Shown: positions 54,758-64,000 of the stretch, one piece after another
Numbering within the stretch: position 1 is the stretch's first letter
Layout of the letters: each line of letters opens with the position of its first letter
DNA from: Eutreptiella sp. 'Long Island Sound 2002'
Lineage: Eukaryota; Euglenozoa; Euglenophyceae; Eutreptiales; Eutreptiaceae
Length of the DNA: 64,000 nt
NCBI GenBank assembly: GCA_964036045.1
Contig: OZ038382.1
Coordinates: 149,742,961 to 149,806,960 of the forward strand
Reading direction: 5' to 3'
Translations under genes and position numbers: made by a program
The notes under the pieces: generated by a model
The model's database searches: none
What the model was told of the DNA's origin: nothing
The model's input: only the letters and a program-made list of their open reading frames with translations

Positions 54758-55333
54758 ACATAGGGCGGCTGAGGGACAGGAAAGAACCAATACCCCATGG
54801 GTCGGACGCACTGGGGCGACCCAGCCGACCCACCGGGCCAGTGGCAGGAGCGGTACTCCAAGGCCACTGGTCCGAGCCCGGCCAGGCTGCATCGGGGACC
54901 ATGGCAAACCTCACCCGGAGCCATGGAAGCAACCGGTGACAGGCGAGCCGGTACACAGTCCAGGAGGGGGTCGCCTGCCAAGCAGAGTGGCCCCGCAACT
55001 CAAGCCACAAGGGTGAGGCGGTCGTACCGTAGACAAGCGGGAGCAATAACCCTTGTGGTGAGAGATACTCCACGCGGCTGGGCAGCCCCCCAGAGCTGCC
55101 GCCCAAAGGAAGGGGCATGTGGCCCTACCCATGGACACATGTGGGGACACCCTCCCACCTGGGACACATGGACCGGGTGGCCGCGACAATGCCCTCCCAA
55201 GCACATGCGGGAGCGGCTGCAGAGGCACCTGACATAGGGCAGTGGGAGGGACAGGACGTCCCCTTGGTAAGACCTTCTTCCTGCAATGTCAAAGGAGGCA
55301 TCCCGAGCTCCCGGAGATACCTACCTACCTACC

Positions 55334-55346
55334 TTGATACGCCTCA
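55334..55346 (+). repeat. Target-site duplication of E, right
   Basis: TTGATACGCCTCA; gag of C resumes in frame. Confidence 0.85.
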
Positions 55347-56137
55347 ACAACGTGGAGTGGAGGCGCGGAGAGCCGCTGAGGATGCAGGTCATCCTCGCCC
55401 GCATGAGCCTGGACGAGATCGTGAAGTACATCACGGTGGAGCTGAAGCTCAACGCCAAGAACGAGGCCCACGTGCAGGATCGACAAGGCCAAGGACATAG
55501 AGGTCATCGAGAAGATCGCCACCACCGAGAGGTCAAGGGGGACACGGTTGGCGTCGCGGAGGAAGGGAGTGGAAGCGGCCAAGATCTCTGGACCGCGACC
55601 ACCCCGGAAGATCATGAAGAAGCCCACTTCTTCGCGTTCGTAGCGCACAACATGAAGGAGAATGGGCAGGACAGGTCCAGGTGGAACTGCCTGGACCCCA
55701 GGACCAAGAACCGCAGAGAACCGCGGAGTATCGGGAATTCGCCGCTCTCGTTCCTCGAGTACAGATCACAGCACACCGGTTGCTGGGTCTGCTACGGCAA
55801 GGGGAACAACCATGCACATGACCACCGGCATTGCAAGGTATATGAGGAGGACAAGAAGACCTACCTCGCCGCCCATCCCGACAAGAAGCCCAAGGAGCAA
55901 CCAATTGCCGATTGGAAGGCAAAGGGCGGAGACGGTGGAAAAGGCCAAGGAAAGGGCCAAGGGAAAGGCGGAGGAAAAGGCTATGGTGGAGGACCTGGCC
56001 CAGACCGACGCGTGAGGTCGATTGAGGAGGTTGCTGAGGACATGTTGAGGACGTTGGAGGAACTCAAAGCCCAGCAACGTGGTGGACAAGGTCTGAGCGG
56101 ATCGCAGCAGGAGCGAGCTGCGGCAGGCCATGTCTAG
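55347..56137 (+). pseudogene. gag: Gag of element C, C-terminal part
   Basis: Open from the end of E to TAG 56135-56137. It contains the CX2CX8HX4C zinc knuckle (about 55780-55835) and the Gly/Lys/Gln-rich tail, closely matching A. No lesion is seen in this part, but it is separated from the rest of gag by E and by the upstream stop and frame change. Confidence 0.85.
56135..56137 (+). promoter_or_regulatory. Gag-Pol UAG stop, readthrough candidate (C)
   Basis: GTC-TAG-AGG-AGC-CCC, with the same 7-bp hairpin as A (56162-56168 with 56174-56180). Confidence 0.55.
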
Positions 56138-59100
56138 AGGAGCCCCCACGGGAGTAGGAGCTCGGAGGTCTCTCCTCCGAAAATCAGTGGAATCCCAGAG
56201 AAAGCGAAGGCACATCGGGTGCCGAAGAAGGCTCCAGAAGAGCCAAAACCACTGAGTTTCGCCACTCCCAACCCCTGGAGCGCCCTGCCAAGGGAAGTTT
56301 ATGTGGGCAAAGGACGTGGCAAGAAAGAAGGAGCGACCACGGAGAGCCCCGTGGACGGGCAGGACCAGCCCAAGATCTACACCATCCGTGACCATACCCT
56401 CGAAGTCCTGATGCACCCGGATGTGCTAGAGTTGCATGCCGTGAGAGTCGTCCATACACCGCATGGTGACGAGCGGCAGTTGCACTTGAAGGTGCGTGTA
56501 CGGTGCGGACAAGAGGAGTTGGTGGTGGATGTTTTGGTGGATAAGGGTGCCCAGGTGAGCCTGGTCCGGAGAGGGTTGTTCAAGGAGGAATCCCTGCAGC
56601 CCAGGCGTAGACCGGTACGCCTGAAGGTGGCCAACGGAGAGATTATGGGTGGTGGTACCCATGAGGCCACTATCAGTATGGAATTCTGGGAGCATGAGCG
56701 CTTGAACCGCCCTGATTTGGCGAAGAGAAGCACTCTATCCGGGAACTTCTATGTGGCCGACATTACTGATTGAGATATGATCATGGGGTATGACTTCATG
56801 GTGGGAAACGCCATTGGAGCCCTTCCCCATCGTGCAACGCTGGTCCGGGAGGATGATGAATGTCTCACATGGCTGTCCACGGACTATGCATGCGGATGGT
56901 CCCAATGGAATGCTGAGGAAGAGGATCGGATCGTCCGAGCGGTGCAAGCTGTGGGTGCCAAGTCCAGTGGAGACCGCCGAGTTGAGCTCACAGAGTATGG
57001 TATGGCGCCGCAGGTGTATGCCGGGATGATCCAGACGATGGGAGCCGAAGCGCCCGAGACGGACGTCTTCGCTTCCCGGGATGCCCCACTTTTGCGGAAG
57101 TGAAGGAGGCATTGGCATTGAGGAGACTCAGCCTGGCACAGGCATTGGGGTTTGAAGGATTGGGGGCTCATGCATTGGCATGGCTCCCTGGACAATACCA
57201 GACGTACGGTGGAGAAGATCGTCGCGGATAGGGCAAAGGGGATCCTGGTTATAACCGGCATAGGATCCACCCCATGTCCGCTGGAAGCTCTCAAGTCGAC
57301 GCTGGACTCCATCACCCTGAACGAGATGTCATTCGGGCCAGAGGAGGGTTGTTCATCGTTGCCAAGGGTGTATCAATGCCCTCCCTGGGTCACGTGTGGG
57401 GTACCAAGGATTTCCTGGTGGATGGGGCGCAAGCCCAGCCCACGGGTGATGAAGCATTCATCCGTAGGGTTTAGGCCGTGCCCATGCAGGTCATGTTTGA
57501 GCCCAAGGAGGAGACGGGACAGCCAAATGATGGCATTGACGTCCTGTTCCACGCCGAGATCGACCACATCGTCAACTACATGCAGATGGGGATGCACGAC
57601 CGTGTGGCAGCCAAGAAGAGGCGAGCCATGGTCACATCTCCGCATTGGTGGGATGACAAGATGTTGGTCACCGGCAAGTACGAGAAGGATGAGTTCGTGG
57701 CGAGAGTCATGGATCACATCGCGGACCAATATGATGGTCCGGTTGGGTCGGACCCGCCGACATGGGAGTTTCCAAGAATAGGGGCCGGTAGCGACAAGAA
57801 CCAGGCTGATGCCGCAAATTTCCGAAGATAATTGGTGGGAAGAGCTCCCCACGACGATGAAGACGGCATATTGGACGAGGAGAAGTCGGACTCGGACCCG
57901 GAAGAGGCCTATACCGCAGTGCGGTCGGTTGTATGGATACCGAAGCAAGCGGCTGAAGAGGCCCAGGAGAACCCGAAGGTCGCCGAGCTGAAGGAGAGGA
58001 TGATTAATGCCTATCCGCGGCTATTCAGTGGCGTCGCCAACAAGAACCCTCCAGATTGTGGGAGGTTTGGCACAGCGAGGATCAAGCTGAAGCCCAACCC
58101 CAAGATCTATCGTCATCGGGAGTACCAACTTCAGGGCGATCGGGCCGAGGCCATGAAGAAGTTGTTGGCCAAGTTTATTGAGCGGGGCTGGATCGAACCC
58201 TCCGACAGTGAGTGGGCCAGCCAAGCCTTCATCGTGCCCAAGAAGGAGAAGGGCGAGTGGAGGTTGGTGGTTGATTACAGAGGTTTGAACGAGCAAACCG
58301 AGCACGACTTGTACTCGCTTCCTCTGATCGACACCATCCTCCAAAAACAACAAAAAAAGCGGATCTTCACGGTGTTGGACCTGAAACACGGCTATCACCA
58401 GATGCCGCTACACCCGGACTCCAGGCCCTGCACAGCGATGTCGACGCTGCTGGGGCCCATGCAGTGGAAAGTGGTGCCTATGGGCGCCAAGAATGGCAAC
58501 GCCGCTTTCCAGCGCATGATGCAGGACCTACTCGGTCCAGTCCGGCATTGTGCCGACCCCTTTGTGGATGATATCATCATCGGGTCCGGCACGGAGGACA
58601 TGACTGAGGACGAGCTCATTGAAGCGCATGAGAAGGATCTGCGCCGAGTGCTCAGCGAGCTGGACAAGCACAACATGGTATGCAAGCCCACCAAAGCCTC
58701 ACTCTTCGTGAAGGAAGTGGAGTTCGCGGGTCACGTGGTCGGTCACGGGCAACGCCGTTCCATGCCTGAGAAGCTGGCGTCCCTGCACCACTGGGAGAAG
58801 CCCCAGACCATCAGCGAACTCCGGTCCTTCATGGGGTTCTGCAATTGCTATTCGAGCTATGTCCGGATGTATGCAGAACTGTCGGGGCCGCTGCACAAGA
58901 TGCTGCAGGTGGGCAAGTTCGATGGCCGGAAGGGGAGCAAGAAGAAGCTGGCCTGGACCCCTGAGGCCGAAGATACATTCAGCCGCCTGAAGGAGCGACT
59001 CCTGGGGCAGCTGGGGCTATTCCTGGTGGACCCGGACAAGGGATTCGTGCTACGGACGGACGCCTTGGACTATGCTGTAGGGGCAGTCCTCGAGCAGGTC

Positions 59101-61202
59101 CGGGACGACGGGTCGCACGTACCCGTGGCGTTTTGGAGCCGGATCCTGGCCGAGGGCCAACGTCGAACCTGGACCGCGAGGGAGAAGGAGACGTACGCCA
59201 TTGTTTGTGCGCTCAGGAAGTGGTCTGGCCACATCGGATTGCAACCGGTCGTGGTTTGTACAGACCATCAGTGCTTACAGAGCTGGCACAAGGAGCACGT
59301 CGACACCCCCTCGGGTCGGCGGCAAGGAGGGCCCGGTGGCACGAGACGTTGGCCAAGTTCGACCTCAGCGTCGTGTATGTCCAGGGGAAGGACAACACTG
59401 TGGCAGATTGCCTCAGTCGATTGGCCTACCCCGCGGGCAAGGCGTGGATGGACATATCCAGCCATGGGGATGCCGAGGAGACCAAGGAGGCCAAGCGCAT
59501 CATCGACATGGAGAAGGCCATGGAGCAAGAGGGGGTCAACTGCTTTGTGGTGATGGCAAACGGTACAGACCTGGCCAAGTTCCGGGGCGCCCAAGTCCAG
59601 GCTACTCGTGAGGAAACCCTCGAGCATTGGATGGTGGCCCCTGTAGAGCTAGTCAGGTCGGTGCTGACAGAGGACTGGTCGGATGACTATGCGGCATCCG
59701 AGCACTGGAGCAGGTACTGGAACGCCGTGAGTGCCCCGTCGGACGACGAATGGCCTGAGGGCTTGACCGAGGATGGGGATAAGCTATTCCTCAAGGACAA
59801 GCTATTGGTCCCTGAGAACCGAATGGAGGAACTCATTGACCACTGGCATAACGCCCAGCTCATGCATCCTGGTCAGGACAAGATGCAGCAGGACCTGGAG
59901 TGGCGCTTCAAGTTCCCACCAGGGTACTACGCCATCCTGGACAAGTACTGCAGCGACTGCGCCGTGTGTCGGGCCACGAAGAGCCCCAACCACTACACGG
60001 CGGGCAACCCGGTGTATACGGCTCTACCGGATGCCCCTATGCAGTCAGTGGCCATTAATGTGTTCGCCATGCCGGAGGTCACCGCGGAAGGAGAGACCTA
60101 TGATTGTGTCATCCTGGCGGTGGACAGGCACAGCGGGTATATCGTGGCAGTCCCGGGCAAGAAGTCCAAGAAGAAGGACAAGAAGGACAAGCATGGAGTG
60201 GGTCTGCAGGCCAAGACCGTCGCGAAAGCCATGATCAGGCATTGGCTGACGACTTTTGATGTCCCAGCTGTCATCTGCAGCAATAGGGGCAGTCCATTCA
60301 TGGGGACGTGGTTCAGGACGATGTGCAAGCACATGGGGATTTGGCACGCCAAGACCGTGGCGTACCACAGCCAGTCGAATGGCGGGGCTGAGGTGGCCAG
60401 GCGGCAGATGTTCGAAAGGTTCCGCCAGCTGCACATTGACGAACCGGGCCGGAACTGGTATAATTCGCTGTGGAGAGTACTCCAGGCGTACCATGACCTT
60501 CCGGGGCCCACTGGGCTGTCGCCCCATCGTATCCTGTTCCTATGGGATCGAGTGTCACGCACTCTCCTGTGGTTGAACCATGGCAAAGTGGCCCAGGATG
60601 CGAACGCTATGATGGCGGAGGCGGACGACACGGCGGCCAAGGTGTGCAAAGCACTTCAGGACGAGCATGAGAAGAGGGCCAAGTACTTCAAGCAGGGAAA
60701 AGTCCAGAAATATGCTCTCCAAGACACCGTATGGGTGGAGCGGCACCACAAGGATGTCCTGTCCAGGCATCGGCAGGCGTCTCCGTATGTGCCGGGGGTA
60801 ATCATGCGGAAGGTCGGGCAGGATGTGTGTGCGGTTCCTGTGGGGGATAACAAGGTCCTGGACCGCGACCATACCCAGCTCCGTCCCCGAGCACCAGACC
60901 CCAGCGCACGTCCCGTCACCTTCGAGTTCACAGCCGAAGATCTGGACTCGGATGACGAGGGTGACGACGACGACTTCACCGCCGAGAGGATCCTGACGGA
61001 CAAGCCGGACCCGGGGACGCCTGGCGGGAGGCTATACAAGGTCCGTTGGAAATGATTTGCCGCGTCCAGAGATTCGTGGGAGCCTCCGAGCAGCTTCGTG
61101 CCGAGGTATACCACGGTCTGGATGGACTATCTAAGGCGGAAGAACATCTCCTTGGATGTCAAGGACGTGTTGGTCCATTTGGTGGCTGCTGTAGCCCCGT
61201 AA
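56138..61202 (+). pseudogene. pol: Pol of element C, many lesions
   Basis: Same domain order as A. Stops: TGA 56771-56773 (TGG in A), TGA 57101-57103, TGA near 57119, TAG 57472-57474, TAA 57829-57831 and a TGA near 61053 within the chromodomain. Frame changes occur near 57345 and 59320. Catalytic damage: the protease motif reads DKGA instead of DTGA; integrase has INVFAMPE for MDVFAMPE and SNRGSPF for SDRGSQF, so two of the three catalytic acids are Asn. The RT box PFVDD is intact. It is clearly a dead copy, decayed further than A. Confidence 0.9.
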
Positions 61203-61596
61203 TGGATCTTCCTTGGCGTTTTTGTTTGTTTTCGTGCTTGGGAGACGGGTGAGGGCGTTCATCCGGGGATTTTTGGGCCTTGATTGGCCATATACCCCCT
61301 TCACTCGATCTCCACATATATATTTCATTGTGGTATACTCATTTAGGTCGACTGACGACGTTTCTCTATCTTTGATCCCCTTGGTCCATGTTGTAGATCA
61401 AGAGGAGACCGGATATGGCGTAGGGCACCAATTATGAGTGTCCTCAGCCCTCTCTTGGGGCATGGGGGACGATTACGACGTGTGTGGGGCCTCCATGTGT
61501 CCTTGGGACAGGGTGGGGGGGGTTCGGAGCCCATTGGGGTCCTCCCGTCCTCTCTTCAATGACTTCCGAGCGGATACAACGCTCTGAGAAGGGGGA
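61203..61596 (+). other. 3' untranslated region and polypurine tract of C
   Basis: Conserved with 41348-41740 of A; ends in GAGAAGGGGGA at 61586-61596. Confidence 0.75.
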
Positions 61597-64000
61597 TGAA
61601 GCCGGTTTGGACCCCCGTGGCCATCTTCCGGTCACTTGGGGTGTGTATGTATGTGCCGGCAAGCCGCCATTGGCTGATATCATACTCTCCCATCCACCTG
61701 ACCTAACCTGATGTGATAGTGTGATAGGTTTGGCCATTCCAGCTATGAGCGGCCATATTCAATACCGAGGCGCCGCCGACTGAGATTTGTATATCGAAAT
61801 GTCAGGAATCAACAGGGTTTTTTTATCATAATGTTTCCGTAATTTTTCGGCTATCCGTTCTGATTGTCAATGTATCGGCGACTCTCAGTTGGCTCGCGAT
61901 TTTGCGGTAACCGATTGGTTAACTGTTATTTCCAGATATTTTGGCGGAAACCCCGATGAAGGGTCAGATTTCATCAGTAACGGGTTCGTTGCTTCCGCAA
62001 TTTTCATGTTATACACTCGCAAAATTAATTCGATTTTTTCAGACATTCAGAATCGGATTTTCGACTTCCAGATCGCTTCACTTGATATGATGAATTTCGA
62101 GTGGTCCTACATTTTTCCCCGATCACGAATCAACCTTCCTTTTGTTGTCTCCTTCATTTCTCTTGGAGATATAGGCGAAACAAAATGGATTTGTGAGGCC
62201 ACTTTGAAGAATCATATCTCTGGCTCATTGCGAGGAATACCAATTTCGGGAATTGGGTTGGAACCGCCTTGGTCTCAACTTAATTTTAGAAAGCGTCAAA
62301 AGCCTTTGATGTGTATACATGCCCGGTGTAGCAAGGGATAATGGTCAAGAGGGTAGAAAGTTTGTTATAACTCTGGACCATGCAACCGAATATTTCAATG
62401 CGACTTTCGAGTGTACCGCATGAGTGTTGGTGTTGCATAGAAACGTTCCTTGGGTTCCTACGTATTTTTAACGTGAAGTTATGTCCATGGAGGGGCATGG
62501 CATATCATGGTGGGAGCCACTTTATGAGGGTATGTGTTATATGCCTGGTATGTGCTTCGCTATGCTCACGCCCATGCTATATATCTCCGTTTGTAGGAGG
62601 ATATATGGAGTCATATGTGGCAAGGGCTTCGCCCATGTCCCAATGGTGAACTCCATAGAGCTAGACTAACTCTACCGCTCATATAGTGCATGTGGGAAGG
62701 CTTACAGAGCGACCCACAAGCGCCACTGTCAATTTTCCCATTTTCATGGTGCGTGCTGGGAGGAGGTTCGAAGGCGTCCCCATGCGTCCATGTGGGGATT
62801 CAAGTGGGGGGATTGTTTGCGAATGGTCACAAGCAATTGTGTGTTGAACCATATGTTGATACCATGCGTGAGCGAAGTTATATACTATTGTGATTATCTT
62901 GAATTTGGCATTATTTGCATGGTTTTGACCTCATTTTATGCTCATTTTTGTATTCTATGTGCTCAACTGGTCGGCTAACAGTAAAGTGCCTAGAGATCCG
63001 TGAACTGTGGTATGTTGCCAATCTGTTGGCATAGGCCTCGGTGTTGCACCTCACTATATGCCGAATCACGTGGTCACTTTGGCGTGGCACACGGAGGCTT
63101 ACAAAATTAGGTCTCAAATTCGTGAGTTGACTTGTGAAGCATGGCATGTGTATATCCGGAGGGGTTTGAAGGCCAATGTTGGGATATTCTTGGGCAAGAA
63201 TCTTTGGTCTATATCACCCTTGTATATCACTTTCCGGTTTGACACATGCATGGAGCATTTGAATATTTGCCGCATGCATTTTTGAATATATAATTGAATT
63301 TTGGGCACTATGATGTGATTTGCCTGATTTTGCTGGGTTGTGAGGTCATCTGCATGGGGCAGTTCTCCAAGCCGAATCGACTCCAAGTCCAACCAAAATT
63401 ATGTCAGGGTAGGGCATGGTCCTGAGTGCCACGCTAGGCCATGATACGCCACCTCCCCTATTGGGCTAGGATTTAGAGGCTTGGGAGGGAACACATTTTT
63501 GGGGTTTGTGTAATGACGTTTGACACATGGCATTTAGCCATCTTATTTGACTGGGTTCAGGGCATCATGTTGGCAAGTCAAGGGAAGGTCTTGATTCCAG
63601 GGAATGAGGGGTCTATGGCTGTGATTGTGTACGTTTCCATCTTTCCCCTATCTTGCTTCATTTGTGTTCATATGCCAATTTCAGGGCTTCCTCTTTGGTG
63701 CACTTCTATGTACATGCCCAACGCCAGTGTCTCTGTGTGCACCGTGAGACAACCGGCGTATTGAAAGGAGTTGTTGAGTGTCAACGCGGGACCTCAACAC
63801 CCTTGGAAGCCCTCAGTGTGGATTGATTGGATTTGGATTGTACTTGGAATTTGGTTATTGCAAGGGATCTGTGTGAAGGAGCCATTTTTTTCTATTTTTT
63901 GTGGGAAATTGTGCAGGATAGGGCAAGATCATGCAGAACCTGGTGAGAAGCAAAACCATAGGAGTGACAGGATATGGTGGAAGGGGTACAGCAGGGGCCG
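61597..64000 (+). repeat. 3' LTR of element C, cut by window end
   Basis: Matches 47555-49978; about 20 bp of the LTR lie beyond the window. It includes a copy of the in-LTR gag start (63932 onward), with Lys to Arg as one visible difference from the 5' LTR. Confidence 0.85.

Larger units (their letters stand above)
52173..55333 (+). mobile_element. Insertion E, probable non-LTR element
   Basis: 3161 bp of GC-rich, Pro/Arg-coding sequence in the gag of C, with a 13-bp target duplication. Its right end is a short tandem tail of ACCT units (about 55316-55333), as in some non-LTR elements, which suggests plus orientation. No reverse transcriptase or transposase motif was found. An A/T-rich inverted pair at about 54476-54530 and three 65-bp repeats lie in its right half. 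It may be composite. Confidence 0.55.
47555..64000 (+). mobile_element. Ty3/gypsy chromodomain retrotransposon C, decayed
   Basis: Same organisation as A: LTR, primer-binding site, gag, UAG, pol, polypurine tract, LTR. It is interrupted by E and by many stops and frameshifts. It inserted at the outer edge of the inverted repeat of D. The right end and target duplication lie outside the window. Confidence 0.88.

Noticed and set aside
1-64000. CRISPR arrays, bacterial operons, rRNA or functional tRNA genes
   Set aside because: No regularly spaced short repeats with unique spacers, no ribosome-binding-site organisation and no rRNA-like sequence. The gene content is eukaryotic retroelements with introns.

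Overview
The window is repeat-dominated nuclear DNA of a eukaryote. No ordinary cellular gene is supported; nearly every coding segment belongs to a transposable element. A green-lineage host is likely: two Ty3/gypsy chromodomain elements have a primer-binding site close to the plant initiator-Met-tRNA type, and the transposon genes carry very short GT-AG introns of 53-73 bp. A charophyte alga such as Chara is my best guess, from impression only. Layout. (1) 1-10042: remains of spliced, minus-strand transposon genes of unrecognised class. Gene G1 (1002-5044) has a ParB-like GQHS stretch and a 5'-truncated LINE-like insertion inside one intron. Gene G2 is present as copy A (5107-8872), split by a 1.8-kb GC-rich satellite, and as a 5'-truncated copy B (8833-10042). 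A 20-bp perfect palindrome, TTGCGCGAGGCCTCGCGCAA, and its variants recur nine times here, five of them inside predicted introns. (2) 10043-13400: a decayed minus-strand Ty3/gypsy polyprotein. (3) 13375-47554: DNA transposon D, with a DDE-like transposase and a 2-oxoglutarate/Fe(II) dioxygenase-like ORF. Its non-coding parts are full of TTGCAC/GTGCAA hexamers, and its right end is a 383-bp-arm inverted repeat. The transposase intron holds element A. (4) 13989-44096: LTR retrotransposon A, plus strand, 2356-bp LTRs, TSD CATC. Its gag is split by element B (18308-35214, minus strand, 2946-bp LTRs, TSD GTAC), which has full-length Gag and Pol frames but no visible protease motif. (5) 47555-64000: LTR retrotransposon C, related to A and heavily decayed. 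Its gag is split by insertion E (52173-55333, 13-bp TSD); its right LTR runs off the window.

How the parts work together. In A, B and C, gag and pol are in the same frame, separated by one UAG in a conserved context (UAG-(A/C)GG-AGC-CCC). This suggests Gag-Pol is made by stop-codon readthrough. Pol order is protease (absent in B), a conserved module resembling the methyltransferase-like domain of DIRS elements, reverse transcriptase, RNase H, integrase, chromodomain. LTR divergence by eye (B about 0.4%, A about 1.7%) agrees with the nesting order D, then A, then B.

All homology statements come from motif recognition by eye; no database search was possible.
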